A DNA stretch of 64,000 bases from Typha latifolia (GCA_019914945.1 CM034112.1:3805001-3869000), one strand, 5' to 3'. Counted from the first letter of the stretch, positions 34,122 through 47,662 are shown. Notes: generated from the sequence alone by a model not told the origin. Numbers and translations: made by a program.

Positions 34122-37100
34122 CTACACAACTGTTAGGTCTTCGGGAATAGGTTGATCATCTGACTGGGATAGAAATCTACGGCAAGCATAGAAGACAGCT
34201 GAGTGGAATCCCGATGGATTATCTATGAACACAAAATGCCCTCCCTGCATTGAAGTCATCAACCTTCAGTTGCTGTATACTAGAATATCTCTACTAGGGT
34301 ACACAATATAGCACTGACACAACCGTTTGTGTGTGTGTCAGAGAGAGAGAGAACCTGAGGAACTCTAATGATTTCACAAGGTACTGTCATGTCCTTGCGA
34401 GCTTGCTGTGCCCCTTGATAGTTCATCCAGTCTTGGTAACCGTAGATGAAAGTTGTCGGTACCTTCCAATCAGGAGCACTGCGTTCACAAACCAGGGATA
34501 TCATGCAATGGGATGATCCAATTATTAGCATATCTTATGAAACAAGCAAATATAGAATGCATCAAGTTGACTAAAGCTCTGGAGAAACCAAACAAATGTC
34601 TCTATGTATGACGTTGGACTACAAAAATAAATTGTTGGGTTCTTATTTGCTAGGTTGTTCAACATTATTCATGGCAGACAATGAAAGAATTCACCATGAC
34701 AAGTAAGAACTTCATGGATGTATAAAACTGACTCGAGCAATAGCTTATTCTGACACCTCTCTACAACATTCTTATCCATACCCCCTTCAAGTACCATTCA
34801 CTTTCTCAACTCAACCTCTCTACAACATCATTATCCTACCCAATGCTTTCAGAAGAAGAAAGAAACATATATTGTTCATGATGAACGTCCAAGAGAATAC
34901 ATTACGTTGATTAACTAGCAACCCAAGGCAGCAAATGCAGTATCTCAATATTAGTTGAACATTACCTATTTCCCCCAAGTATGTCCCTGAGCTCCATAGA
35001 AGGTATCAGACATTCTATGCGTGGTTCATAGTTTATTTATCAAGTTCTGAATGAATCAGGCTGAATGGACATTCATAGATGGGATATACACAATAATATA
35101 TATGGTCTTCCTTTATACAGAATTACGCATTTCCCCCTACAAAACACTAACAAATAGAAGTAGCCGATATCAAATAGCTGGAAATGAGTGAACCCATGAC
35201 TGCTAGTCAGGAAGAGGTTAATATGTAGCACAACAGCCACACTTCCTTACTATGCTTTAATGCATGCAATAACAAGTTGTAACTCCTATTGTTATATCAT
35301 AAAGGTACCTAGCACATAGTTTTCTTGGATTTTTCCTGTCTTTGTTGTGGGCTCAGCATGTGAATTTTCCAATTGCATCCAAATTGCGAAAGGAAATTCA
35401 TCACATATACATACTATGTTAGAGCTGATACATGAAAGGACTAGAGGGGTTCTGCAAGTAAATATCATTTTTGGTTGGATTACATCAATGCTCCAATGCA
35501 TGAAAGGAAGACTCTGAATCCCGTACCACCAAAGAAGATTTGCTCCCTTGAACTATTATTAATTGGGCTTGGCAATCTCACAATTAGAAGGAAAAGACAT
35601 AAGCTTACCAAACTGATTGATCTTAGAAGGTTGATATAACATCACACAGGCTGCCTCAATGTGCTCCTGTTATTCAGAAGGCTGAACATTGTCATGTTTA
35701 CTCGCAAACTACGTCCCTCAGAACCTCCAACATTATCATGACATAATCTCAGTTCTCTAAATATTTGCCTGCACTAACTTCTTCTGTAAAATTTGGTTAA
35801 AAACTCACCAATGGTGAGGTCACCAAAAAGGCCAGCACTCAAGCTCACAAAAGCTATCATTCTAAGTCGTCAATATTCAAAGCTGACAAGCCTTATCAAA
35901 CATTGTCCTTCTAAATGATGCTCATAAATCTCTAACTAGTGGTGTTGCATGGCAACAAGAAAAAAAATTCTCACCCACTTCCATGTCATTATCCTACTAT
36001 GAAGAAAATCAAGATTTGATAAAGCAATAAAAAGGAAAACTCGCTCCTTAAATCAAGTGATAGGCAATTTCTTCAGAGAAAGCGAATGGTTTGGTAGCCT
36101 TTAAACAATTGATAGTACTATATCGGATATAAATACATATTCTACGGAAAAAGATCACCAACCTTTGTAGAAGAGGCTTCCGTGCAAATGCCCCAAACGA
36201 AAATATATACTTCAGGCATAACTCTCCACTACCCTTGGCAGCTAAAGTATGGTATACGTAATCTTTACAGATGAAACAACAAGACTTAGCTTATCAGGAA
36301 AACAAGGTAGCAATTCATGAGCAAGAATTACAGAATCCGCTATATCTGAATCACCTGACAACAACGTGGATTCATCTTCTGTCAATATGTCACCAGTTGA
36401 ATAAGATCCAAATCTGGCACTTGTGTATCTCCGCACCAAATTTGGACCCCAAGGACCTAACCCTCTGAGCAAAGGTCCAATAAAAATCAAGGATCATTAA
36501 TGCACTCAAATACAATTGCAAAAGGAATGCATACTGTAGTAGCTAAATAGCAAAAACTAAGTTTCACATAGGCTCGATCTAGTACAGATGAAAGTAGCAG
36601 CTCTCAAAGATAAAAATTATCCATTTACACCTATATTGAACTGAACCTTGATTATTCTTGGAGAATTTGAGTTCTACAGAGTTATTACTGTTTTGGTGTC
36701 TGAGAACTTTAAAGACTTTTGTAACTGCTCCATTATCACAAAACATTTTATTATTGGAAAGAAAGAAACTAAGAAATATGCAACAGATGACTTGATTGTT
36801 ACGAGATAGAAAAGTAGAAGACCAACCATATTGCCAAGGAAAAGAGTTCATTATAATTGACACAAAAACTGCATAGTCATGTAGTTGAGAGGTCAGATAA
36901 AATTTAGCGGGCAATGTTGAAACATTCTCAATATGCTTTACAAACATAGTTCAAACTGATAAACGAGATATTTAAGTGTGCATCAGGTTCACAGCGTAAC
37001 AGAGGAATAGCCATTGCAATGCACAAAAACCAAATATATAACAAATAAGTACAAGGTCATAAGTATTCAACAGAAAAGAACAGCAAAATTCTTGACCTGT

Positions 37101-40100
37101 TCATTGATAATCAGAAATTTGATCAAGCTTAAAATTTTTTGCCATACTTTATCCAGTAAGTAGGATACACCTTCCTCGAAGATATCTTAATAAATTTTGA
37201 CAACATTTCCCCTATATGTTAGATTACCAAAAGAAATTTGTTTCAGCCTTGAAACATGTGTATAACATAGCACATGCAATAGAAGTTATAGAATTGCAAA
37301 ACTTTTAATAGATGTGTTCTCATAATGTCTGACAGTTAATGGCTTAATTCAAATTTCAGCTCACTTATAAGAGCTGAGTAGTTTGACTTGAGGATTCATA
37401 AACCATAATGAAGATAAGTACAGGTCAAGTTCTCAGAAATTAATTCTATATTAAGCTGTTGACTTCTGACGCAGTATAATGATTCTTTTTCCAGGTATCA
37501 AAAGCATTCTTCCATCTAGATTCTTGAATTTTACAAGTAGTAGTTCATGCCTCGCCTGTTTTCACTTTTCACAGCAGAAGAGGACCCTTCTTGACAATCC
37601 AAAAATCATTTCATCTCTTTACTCCATATCTATTATCCATTAATGACATTTATGCACCTTTTGCCACGTCAAGGCACAAAGATATGTAAGCTAGCATGCA
37701 CTAACACCAAAATCACTGACCTCACTGATCCAAAGAATTGGGAAGACAGGTCATTAACAATTTAACATGTCAAAACCCCCATTACAAACTAGCTATACCA
37801 CAAAAAGTTCTTACTATTAATATTCAATAGAAACATGCCCTTACACAGTTATCTAACTATATAAGGTTATTAGACCTACAAGAAGTGCAAGCATTTTGCA
37901 GAGGCAAAACTATGAGAGAAGCATGTTAACCCAAAGCCACTTAAGAAAGGTGCAAGCATCTGTTTTTGAATAGAACTTAGATAGTAATAAACTATAAAGT
38001 ACTCAAGTCAAAAACAAACATACCGGTATACCACCAATAGCACAAAACAAACAACAATAACGAAGCCTGCAGTCCCAAATTCTATGAATCCCTTTCCTCC
38101 ATTTATCTTTTATTTGGCAAGGTTATCTGTTACCTAGATTCTTACCTCTTCTTTTCAACTTTCCTTCACATTAATTTTGGTCCTCCTCTCCATATTTAGG
38201 AAATCTCTACTAGAATGAAATGAAATATCCCCTTATGTCAACCTTTCATGTATCCTTTTTGATGGGTGTTTATTTCTGTTGAAAAACAAGCAAAGCTGGA
38301 TTATTGCACCAGGTCCAGTGACCCAACTCTTGTCGCCACCCTTTTTATACCCATCTTTGCTGGCTGAACCTGATCAGGTCATAACAGATCGTGTATGGTC
38401 CCTTCTTGAAGGGTTTCTTCCCATGTTATTGTGTTTCTTCCCGCAACTAAATTTCGACATCAAACCAATCCAGCAATCCCAACATTACAATCCCATTAAA
38501 TCCCTCATTTTAAAGCCCAAATGTTAGATTTTCTGCACCTACTAACTTTCTTTTTCTGATTGCTTCTCTAAATCAACTAATATACAATTGGTAAGAGAGC
38601 TAGTTTTCTCATAATAGTTGCTCTTCTCACCATCCAACAGAATTCTCCTATCAGCTTAAATGGTATGTAATATATCATAAAGCAGACTAGCATGCTTATC
38701 CATTGCAACCATCCTTCCATTTCTATGAACAGTATCTTTATCAAGTTTTTTGTTTGAACTTATAGATCCAAATAATTGAAACAATCCCTTTTATAAACTT
38801 CTTATGGCAATCAAGGATGCTTCTTTGATTTGCACCACAAACCATGAGCACTGCAATACAAAACTATTGTTACATCAAATTTTTAACCTCTTAGGTGCAT
38901 ACTTCACAATTCACATAGGTCAAACTGACAAACACTAATGTTAGAATATAAATATAAGAACCATCATTCTCTAACAATTTATGTTTTTGGAATAGTTAGT
39001 TAGTTATTTGATATCAGAGTAAAGGTCCTGAGTTTAAATCCTGCTAGGCTCACTTTGTTGCGTAAAAATATAAAACCTCTGCCTATTTAAGTCAAGTCTA
39101 TTTCTTAGGTTGAATAAAATATCTTGAGCTAAGAAATGAGGGGGAAGTATTAGAATATAAATATAAAAATCACTGTTCTCTAACAACTTAACATTTGAGA
39201 GTAATTGGTGAGTTATCAACTTCATTAAAGCCTAAGATTACATTCTTGCACAAAATAAATTTATGAATTGTTCGAGAAATTTCGAAGATCTTTCTAATTT
39301 ATCAGCCTGAGAAGAACAATATAAAGATGAGTTTATACTATTTCATACATCTATAAAATTCTATGATATAAACATCCATATCAAGCATAGTTTCCAGTTT
39401 CAGCCGATCCCGAGTGGGATCAGCCAAAACAGATTGGGATTAGCTATAGCCGATCGCGATCCAGGCCGAAACCAGTTGCCTGTAACAGCAGCTAGCAGAC
39501 AGTTGCCTGTTGCTTGCGGCTGCAGCAAGCAGCCAGCAGCTACAAAGAGAGAGAGGGAGAGAGAGAGAAAGAGGAAAAGAGAGTGAGGGAGAGAAAGAGA
39601 GAGAGAGGGAAAGAGGAAGAAAGAGTGCGGGAGAGAGAGAGAAAAATAAAAATAAAAAAAAAGTAAGGGAGAGTGAGGGAGAGAAAGGGAAAGATAAAAA
39701 AAAAAGAGTGAGGGAGAGAATGGATACCTCAGACTAACACTTAGAGGGATTTTTATTTTTTAGATTTTATATGTGAGTAATTATTATTTCTTATTTTCTT
39801 ATAATTTTTTTAAAATTTTTAGAAATTTTTCAATATTTTTAAATAATATTTAAAATTTTATTTAATTAAAATAGTCCGATCCGATACAGCCAATATAGCC
39901 GATACGGTCGATACATATCGTTTTTCCGGACGGCTAATCCCGATCCCGATACCGATTTTCGGAACCTTGATATCAAGTACCAAATATTTGGAACATTTAC
40001 AAAATTCATCCTATATTGCTTCTCTTAGTAATCTCTTTACTGGTCAAAAAACTCCACAAAAACCAAAAAAGAATAGAAAGGATCAGTTAAAGCAACTAAC

Positions 40101-42283
40101 GAATTAAAAGTTCTATTAACAAAATAAAAGTTTTACTTCAGACCTCTATATTTCTTTTTCCATCCAAACAAAGAAAAGATCGGCATCAAAAGAATATAGG
40201 ATTGTATCTAAAACTGCAAGCATTAATGCATTACCTAACAAGCTTTTGAGGTGTGAAATTGGATTCCCATAAATGATTTACAACGGCACCTTTCCAGGTT
40301 GCTCGAAATTTGGTTAACCACTCTGAACTGTGTTCCGTCTCAGATGAAAAGCCAGCAGGACCAACTAAAATCAAGTGTTGAACATGTTCAGGATGCTGCA
40401 AGAGATTATAGATGGTAAGCATGAATACAAATTGACTTGTAGAAAAGTCTTGTGCAATCAGATTATGTCTACCTTTAATGCATATTTTGCTGCGACATAT
40501 CCTCCAAAAGAATGTCCAAGCAAAATAAAATTGCTGAGGTTTTTGGCCTTACGCCATTCCTCGAAAGAATCAATGAACCATGCCTCAGTTTCTGTGACCA
40601 AATAAACAACAACACTTTACTTTATTTATATACTTGTATAACATTTCAACCAGAGGAAATCACTTTCTTGACTCAGGAACAGACATCTTTGGGTTGGAAT
40701 TCTTTGAATAAAATACAAATGTCCAGCAGACTGATGAGAAGAAATGACAAAAAAGTAGAAAGTATCCTTAATTCCTTATCCAATGAAGTATTCGTTTCAA
40801 TTATTCTGATACTTGTATCGAATTTTCATACATATTAGATCAGCAATTATCTAAGGAATCAAAATTTTGTATCTTTGAAGATGAATAAGAATTAGCATGA
40901 ATCAGAAAGATTCAATAAGAGGATATTTCATAGATTTAGTAAATCAGATTTTGTAGTAAAATGTTAGAAAACAACCTACAACGCTATAGAAAATTCGATA
41001 TGAGAATGGTCAACTAAGCAATGCAAGAGCAGAAAAACAAGAGGATGCAAATGGAACACCGAGAACAGCAAAGAATTGCAAGTCATTAAGGGGCTTAAGC
41101 CACACAGAACTTGTTTTGGGCATTACTGGGAGCCACACAGAACAAGTAGTGCTGCATCCCCGTAGGAATTACCATGCCAAATATTGCCAATGGCGTACTT
41201 GCCAGGCAAAATGGGCTGTGCTTCCCAGAACTTAAAACCTTGGAGCCATCACAGCGTCAACTATAGTATAAAGTTGAGATATCAATGTTTCTACATAATA
41301 ATTTCACCTAGTCATTGAGTAATTTTCAGTGCTATTTGTTCTTCTATTACTTCACTTGCACATTAAAAGGTATATTGACTTTGAATCCATCTTTGCCTCA
41401 AATTATTCACCTCGAGGATTTGTTGACAGAAGAAGCAAATTTGTATACAATGAAATGGAACCGGATTTGCTCCTATTGAAATTTAAATGGCCTGCCTTCG
41501 TATTCTGGAACAATGAAAACATCAGTCTACTTAGTTTATTTGCTTTTTTTTACTTTCATCTGAGTCTTTTTGTGCATTAAAAATTTCCATGGTCAAGACT
41601 ATATTCTAAGAAGTCATAATCCATCATATGTACATGGACTACACTATGAACATCCTTACCATCAATAGCCAACCACTAATATACACATACAAACATTTTT
41701 GTACCTTAAGTACATATCCTTTTCCACCAAAAACAACTAGTAATGATCACACATATACACACATTTATGTACCTTAATGTGCATATCCATATCCATCAAA
41801 TAAACTTGTAATGTTACTCCTATTAAGCTTGACTTCCATTTCTTAGGCATCAAGACCAAGGTTCCAAAAATCGGTATCAGGATCGGGATCGGCCGTCTGG
41901 AAAAACGATAAGTATCGGCCGCCTGTATCGGATCGGACTATTTTAATTAAATAAAATTCTAAATATTATTAAAAATGTTAAGAAATTTCTAAAAATTTAG
42001 AAAAAATTATAAGAAAATACAAAATAATAATTACTTACATATAAAGCCTAAAAAGTAAAAATCTCTCTTCCTCCCTCTCTTCTTTCCTATCCCTCTAACT
42101 ATTAGTCTGAAATATCCATTCTCTCCCATACTCTTTTTTTTCTATCTTTCTCTCTCTCTCTCTTTCTCACCCTCTTTTTATTTTATCTTTCCCTCTCCCT
42201 CACTCTCTTCCTTTTTCCCTCTCTCTCTCTCTCTCTCTCATTCTCTTTTTTTTTATCTTTCCTTCTCCCTCACTCTCTCTTCC

Positions 42284-42321
<38 letters not shown>

Positions 42322-45300
42322 CCCCTCCCTTTCTCTCCCTCACTCTCTCTAGCTGCTGCTGTCAATAGCAGCTGATAGCTGCTGCAGGTGGCTGGTTTCG
42401 GCCTGGATCGGGATCGGCCGAAACTGGAAACTATGATCAAGACATAATCCTTAATTGTCCAATATCTTTGACTATCTCTTCCTACATTCAGTGTGGTGAA
42501 ACTTGAAACCCTTGGCAGATAAGAATGTGCAATCCTCATAACCAAATCATTGAATTCCATTGAGAACCCTCCCTTGTTAAATCCTAACCACAACATATGA
42601 ACCGAGGGGTTAAGAAGTTCCTAATCAGCAGAAATTTATCTTCAAAATCACATGTATACATGATGAAAACCACACGAACCTCCTAGCATTAACTTATTAT
42701 CTGCTGAACACATATTTGTTGTTCCTTCATAAGCAATTCCAGACTACAGTTTTCTTGCCTCAAATAACTGATAGCAACTGAACAAGGCATAAAAGTTGTG
42801 CTACATCCATTTTTTCTTTCTAACAATTAAATAATCTTAAGTAGGAAGACTGTAAGCATGAATAAAAATGGTGCTACTATTAGTGTACTATGCTATACAG
42901 GTATTTACATTCATAAAGTGGTGCTACTATTAGTGTACTACTGTATACAGGTATTTGCATTCATAGTTGCACTGTATCAGATGCATCAGTCTAAACATTG
43001 CATTATTCTTGAGCAGAAATTGTTCAATTCCCTCCATATGTACGTAACCTTATCTTGAGTACAATTTACAATCTTTCAAGAAACACTGCTGCTTTCTCAG
43101 ATCTTCTGTAGGTTATACTTAAGTGTAAGCGCCATTTTTTTCCCCCTAAAATTTAAGGTCCATGGTGATGACACTATACATTTTCCATAGAATCACATTG
43201 AGTTGCTTTTAGAAAAGATCAATGATATAATTCTTGCATTTCATTGTTAGGCATTACATAAATCCTTTGATCAGCTGAGCAATATGGTTTATAATAGCCA
43301 CATTAAACTGTAAAAATTACATAAACCATTTAGTTCAGAACAAGTCAACTTCACCAACCTTCTGTACTTTTGCAAGTGAAGTCAGGTCGACTTGATCCAC
43401 CCCAACTGCAAAAAGAATAGTCAAAGTAAAAGTAGTATCATTAAAAGCATCTTTGAAGTATGGCAGCACAAAAGCAATCAAGTAAAAAAGAAAAACAATT
43501 ATACAAATGGCAAAGATTAACAGAGGAAAGCACATCACTAGTCTATCAACAAGAACATCTTAGATAAGGAGAAATACTCATCTTGACAGAGTCGCCAAGA
43601 TATTGACCTGGCGAACAAACTATGTCAGAGGATGAGGTTGCAACTCACCAAGCTCTAGTGCAGCATGGATGGAGACTTCAGAGAGAGGTGGTGTGTGCTC
43701 TGTGATATTCATGAGACAGTAGATGCTATCACACATATCATTATACATGATTAGACGGAGTTGTTTGATCTTAAAGATCTTCAATAATTTGTGATGTATT
43801 CTGAGTCTATCTGGTCATCAATAACTTGACTATTTTTAAGATACTTAATAGTAATTCAAGGAAACCGACTGTATTCATATTTCACCTATTTTCAAATGTG
43901 ATAAATTCTCAAATCTACATAAACAAAAACAAAAATGGAGCCGGTGAAATGAAAGTTTTTCATCCATCCAGCTCTTGTCTAAATGTTATCCATCAGCATG
44001 TGGACATAGCTTTTCTTGTCATTTATATCCATCTTTGCAGCACCTAAGATGAATTAGTTTTCTTTGTCAATGCACTACTAGAGTCCAATGAATGTATAGT
44101 TGAATATGGTTCTAGCTTTTCTAGTGACAGCATTCTCAAAGATTCTCCATTATAAATTAATACTATATCAACAAAAGAACTTTTCCACCTTAACAAACCT
44201 GCTTTAATTTCATTATGGCATACACAAGATAAACCTTGCTCCTATCACTGACCTATCATTTTCTATAAACCAAAATTTACCCCTCAATTTTCCCGCCAAA
44301 TTTTCCCATCTATCTATCTCCTACAACTCACATGTCTCATTACATATTTACAAGTATACATTGCATACCTACAACAAATGAGAATATTTAATTTAAATTT
44401 AGGTGTCAAATCAAGAACAATTGAGTCAATTTTCACTTGTTATTTATACTCTATTTCAACTTTATGTCAAATAAAAAAAAATTATCACACCACTATTCTA
44501 GATACAAGTAAACATTAGAATACTCTACTCTAGATTAGAGACAGTTTTAAGGGTAAAAATCTAGAATAACTATTTTAGATTTTCCTTTAATCTCAAAGCA
44601 AATGAGACTCAAAGTGAATTTTTCAGAATGAACACAAATAACCTTTATGGCATTTATATCAGATTATGAACAATCAACAAGACAACAATGTATCATGACT
44701 TTTACATGCAAAAAGAAGGCAAGTAATGTAACTAATGGTGACCACATCGTTATGAGAATTTTACTAATGTCCAGAGAATCATGAACTCTACAACAACATT
44801 ATTGCTTTTCCTGCCGAAATCCTGTGTTTCAGTTATAAAAGAATAGAAAGTAGCTGAGCAGGAAATATGCTATCAGAACATAACATACATAAAAAGGTTA
44901 TTCAAGGAATGTATCTTAGTGCTAAGAATATGTAGAACAGCTTAATAAATTCAACCCGTATTGACAGTTAAGAACAATAGTGCGCGGCATTGTTCAGATT
45001 TGCACATTGACCTCTAATAATTTTCAGGTTTCATTAAGCTTTAAAATATGGAATTAGAATGATTGACCATGCCAAAAAGATTTGGTCTAATTAAGCTATC
45101 AGACCTAACTTTACAGTAGCCACTCTCAATAGGATAGCAATGAATATCTTGGTGGTGGTGGTATAAGCATAAGGAAAAAATTGAACCACAATAGATAATG
45201 AAGAAAGAATCATCTTTTTATAGACAATTGCAAGTATTAAGTCTTACTCTAGTTGATCAATGGCAATAACTCGAACATGATTTGCAAGGGCATCAAAGTT

Positions 45301-46838
45301 TATTCCAAGTATTCCAAGTCTTACCCTAGTTGATCAATAGCAATAACTCGAAAACGACTTGCAAGGGCATCAAAGTTTCGAAAGAAGAATCCCTGAGAAG
45401 CACCATATCCATGAACCATCACAAGTGTGGGGGAGTTTTCCTTGCTATCAAACGTCACTGTATTGATGAATCTTGGCTGATCACTAGAAGACCTGAACCA
45501 TCTAATCTTTGACCCAGGTGGCCCAGAGCCAATGTTGACCTGTTCTTGAACATATCCTGTTCTGAAATAGCAAAATATAATAATAATAAATATGTATTAA
45601 ATAATAAGGACCTCTTTGATAACGGAGATAAGCCTATATACAACTTGCCCCTCGCAAACATGCATTTGCAGGAACCTCATAACTTTCGACAACTGTTTAT
45701 TTGTTATGATTATTCTATTGATTGTAAACCACAAGGGCTCAAGCCTTGAATATTTCAGCCATTAAAGACCTTAAGGTAAGGGCTACAACATCATGGAAAG
45801 GTGGATATCCATATATACACGTAGCACATAAGACCAAAAAAAACCAAAATGAAGACGGCATCACAAGATCAAGGGAGAAAGAAATTTGCATGCAATCATT
45901 TAATGTTCAACTACAGCCCTATGTCAGTTTCATGGACCTATGAGAATAGATCCTCTCTGTAACATATGCAACCCCGCAAGCCCATAAACCCACACCAGAA
46001 AGGAAAAATAAAACAAAATCCCACAAAAGAAGAATCTCCCAATTAAAAATGTTTACAATGGATACAATGAAGGAAAACGGACAGAATGGTTCCTAGCAAA
46101 TGATTTTTGTGCTGTTTTGCCACCTAAAGTAAGAAAAAAATGTCCATTCACCTGTGATTAATACCAATATGATTGACAAGAGATGTCAAATCCTAATTAA
46201 CAATGAAATAATAAATTATAAATCCTACTAATTCTTCATGGAATATTTGCAACCTGTGGAAGAATCATGTATTCATGTCTATGCTAGATCATCCACACCT
46301 ACAGCTTCAAATAACCAAGTTCAAATCATCTATCAAAGCTTTTATGATGTTGATTGAAGACTTTAACAACTATTTGATAGTTGATACCTCAATTTGAGAG
46401 GAAAAACGAGAATTCTTGTCAGTTTTGGAAGTGTGTTATTGCTGATAGGCATGATTATGAATATATGAGCAACATAGATGAGTAAAAGATTAATTTTACA
46501 AAATGGTTCGAATTATATTTTCCCGATTATAGGCAGATTAACCCAAAACCAATCATACCGCAACTGTACCAATTACAAGAAAATCAAATTTTAAAAAAAA
46601 TATGGGCAATCGAGTTTCGGCTAATTAATCCAAAATTGGACCCAAAATAGATCGCTTCTTTATATCACCTGACGAGGGAGAGGAGGCGCTTCTCGGCGGC
46701 GATGATGCGGTCGGTGGAGGTGGGGATCCACCGGAGAACCGACGGCCACGCCCACCTCGACGAGGACGACGCGGAAGGCGACTCCGCGGCGACTCGTCCG
46801 ATCTCCTCGGCCATTCTCGCTACTCCGGCCCGGCTCAT
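34122..46838 (-). CDS. Alpha/beta-hydrolase lysophosphatidic acid acyltransferase, At4g24160/CGI-58-like
   Basis: Nine exons, complement of 46669-46838, 45325-45561, 43359-43405, 40473-40591, 40235-40395, 36355-36464, 36163-36262, 34355-34478 and 34122-34244; all GT..AG, 1191 bases, 396 residues (Arabidopsis protein about 418). The Arabidopsis protein is a soluble acyltransferase for lysophosphatidic acid with lipase activity, linked to phospholipid and lipid-droplet homeostasis. Visible: RWIPTSTDRIIAAEKRLLS near the N-terminus, oxyanion-side HGYGASQGFFFRNFDAL, nucleophile elbow GHSFGG (Ser179), WLTKFRATWKGAVVNHLWES, FIYGYQDWMNYQG, and the acyltransferase motif HX4D at H359-D364 (GGHFVFIDNP). 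Start at MSRAGVARMAEEIGR; Met9 has a better context (GAGAATGGCC) and could be used. Introns reach 3.8 kb and hold a TRIM and two hAT-like insertions. Function inferred from family. Confidence 0.94.
38939..39218 (+). mobile_element. TRIM (miniature LTR retrotransposon) in acyltransferase intron 5
   Basis: Two direct repeats of about 71 bases (38939-39009 and 39148-39218) start TGTTAGAATATAAATATA and TATTAGAATATAAATATA. Just inside the left one is a primer-binding-like ATATCAGAGTAAAGG, and a purine tract (GAGGGGGAAG) directly precedes the right one. No coding capacity. The structure is that of terminal-repeat retrotransposons in miniature. No target duplication was found. Confidence 0.75.
39386..39969 (+). 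mobile_element. Non-autonomous hAT-like element, copy A (intron 5)
   Basis: Flanked by a perfect 8-bp duplication ATATCAAG (39378-39385 and 39970-39977). Its ends CATAGTTTCCAG and ...GGAACCTTG are short inverted termini starting with CA. A GATCGG-rich end, an AT-rich block and a GA microsatellite make up the 584 bases. It is the inverted counterpart of copy B. Confidence 0.85.
41857..42435 (-). mobile_element. Non-autonomous hAT-like element, copy B (intron 3)
   Basis: Flanked by a perfect 8-bp duplication ATCAAGAC (41849-41856 and 42436-42443). It begins CAAGGTTCC and ends GGAAACTATG, i.e. the reverse orientation of copy A, with the same order of GATCGG-rich end, AT-rich block and CT microsatellite. 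579 bases, no coding capacity. Confidence 0.85.
42869..42966. repeat. 50-bp tandem duplication in acyltransferase intron 3
   Basis: Two adjacent copies start at 42869 and 42919 (both TGGTGCTACTATTAGTGTAC) and differ at only a few bases. The period is exactly 50. Confidence 0.9.
45241..45394 (-). repeat. 77-bp tandem duplication of the exon 2 end and splice donor
   Basis: The segment 45318-45378, which is the last part of acyltransferase exon 2 plus its donor (GGGTAAGAC), recurs at 45241-45301 within intron 2 at about 90% identity. The copy keeps a donor-like AGAGTAAGAC. Confidence 0.88.
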
Positions 46839-47314
46839 CAATGCGGTAGCGACGACTAACGTGGGCTTCCTCGCCGAAGCCTTTAATAGGGCTTCCCGCG
46901 AGGAGAAAGAGGTCAGAACCCGACTCCTAACCGACTAAAGAAGCAACAGTAAAAAGAGACCCAAAGAATAGACTCCGAAAGCACAACCAATGCAATCGCC
47001 CCACGTCAGCAAGAGTGGAATCGTTCTTCGTTGGGCCGAGAAAAATATTTTGGCCCATAGAGGTGTGAGTGGTCGTAGATGGACTTACTGCATGGATTGG
47101 CAGCGTCACTGATGACGTCGCAAGAGCTGCTCGGAACTTTGGAAGGTTGGAAATTAACCCAATTTTGCTTGTAAAACAAGACAGCAGTTGGATCCTTTTA
47201 CAAATAGTTGACTGGGTTTTAGGAACCTACTAAGATTGAAAGCAGGACAATATTGGATCTTTGACTAAAATGTTTTGAGTCCTTTATCGTGTCGATATTC
47301 TTACATATTTTTAA

Positions 47315-47643
47315 GAATTTTATAAATCATACCCTCTATTTTATCTATTTTACAATTCACATATATTTTGAGGTCTTTTATAACCCGATCTTTACTTTTT
47401 TTTATAATTCTCATTTAACACACTCAGTTAATTTAAATAATACCAACAAAAGAATATTTCGTTATAATATATTCTTCAGAATAGAGAGAAGAAAAAATAG
47501 TTCTGAGGATATTTTAGTAATTTGATTGATATCTATTAGTCAAAATAACTTCTGAGTATGATACGAGAATTTAGAGAAAAATAAGAAATCAGGTTATAAA
47601 ATCGTCAAAGACGGAATGAGTATCACAAAAATTGTAAAATACT
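47315..47643. mobile_element. MITE related to the 3937-4263 element (copy 2)
   Basis: The left end (GAATTTTATAAATCATACCC) and the reversed right end (GAGTATTTTACAATTTTTGTG) resemble each other and copy 1. Interior blocks such as the AATACCAACAAAAGAATATT region, GATATTTTAGTAATTT and TAGTCAAAATAAC have clear counterparts in copy 1. Flanks TACATATTTTT and TACATTTTTAT may be an imperfect target duplication. Confidence 0.65.
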
Positions 47644-47662
47644 CTACATTTTTATATAATAA

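Noticed and set aside
46702..46938. Plus-strand frame over the first acyltransferase exon
   Set aside because: The minus strand gives a conserved N-terminus and a correct donor site; the plus frame is its shadow.
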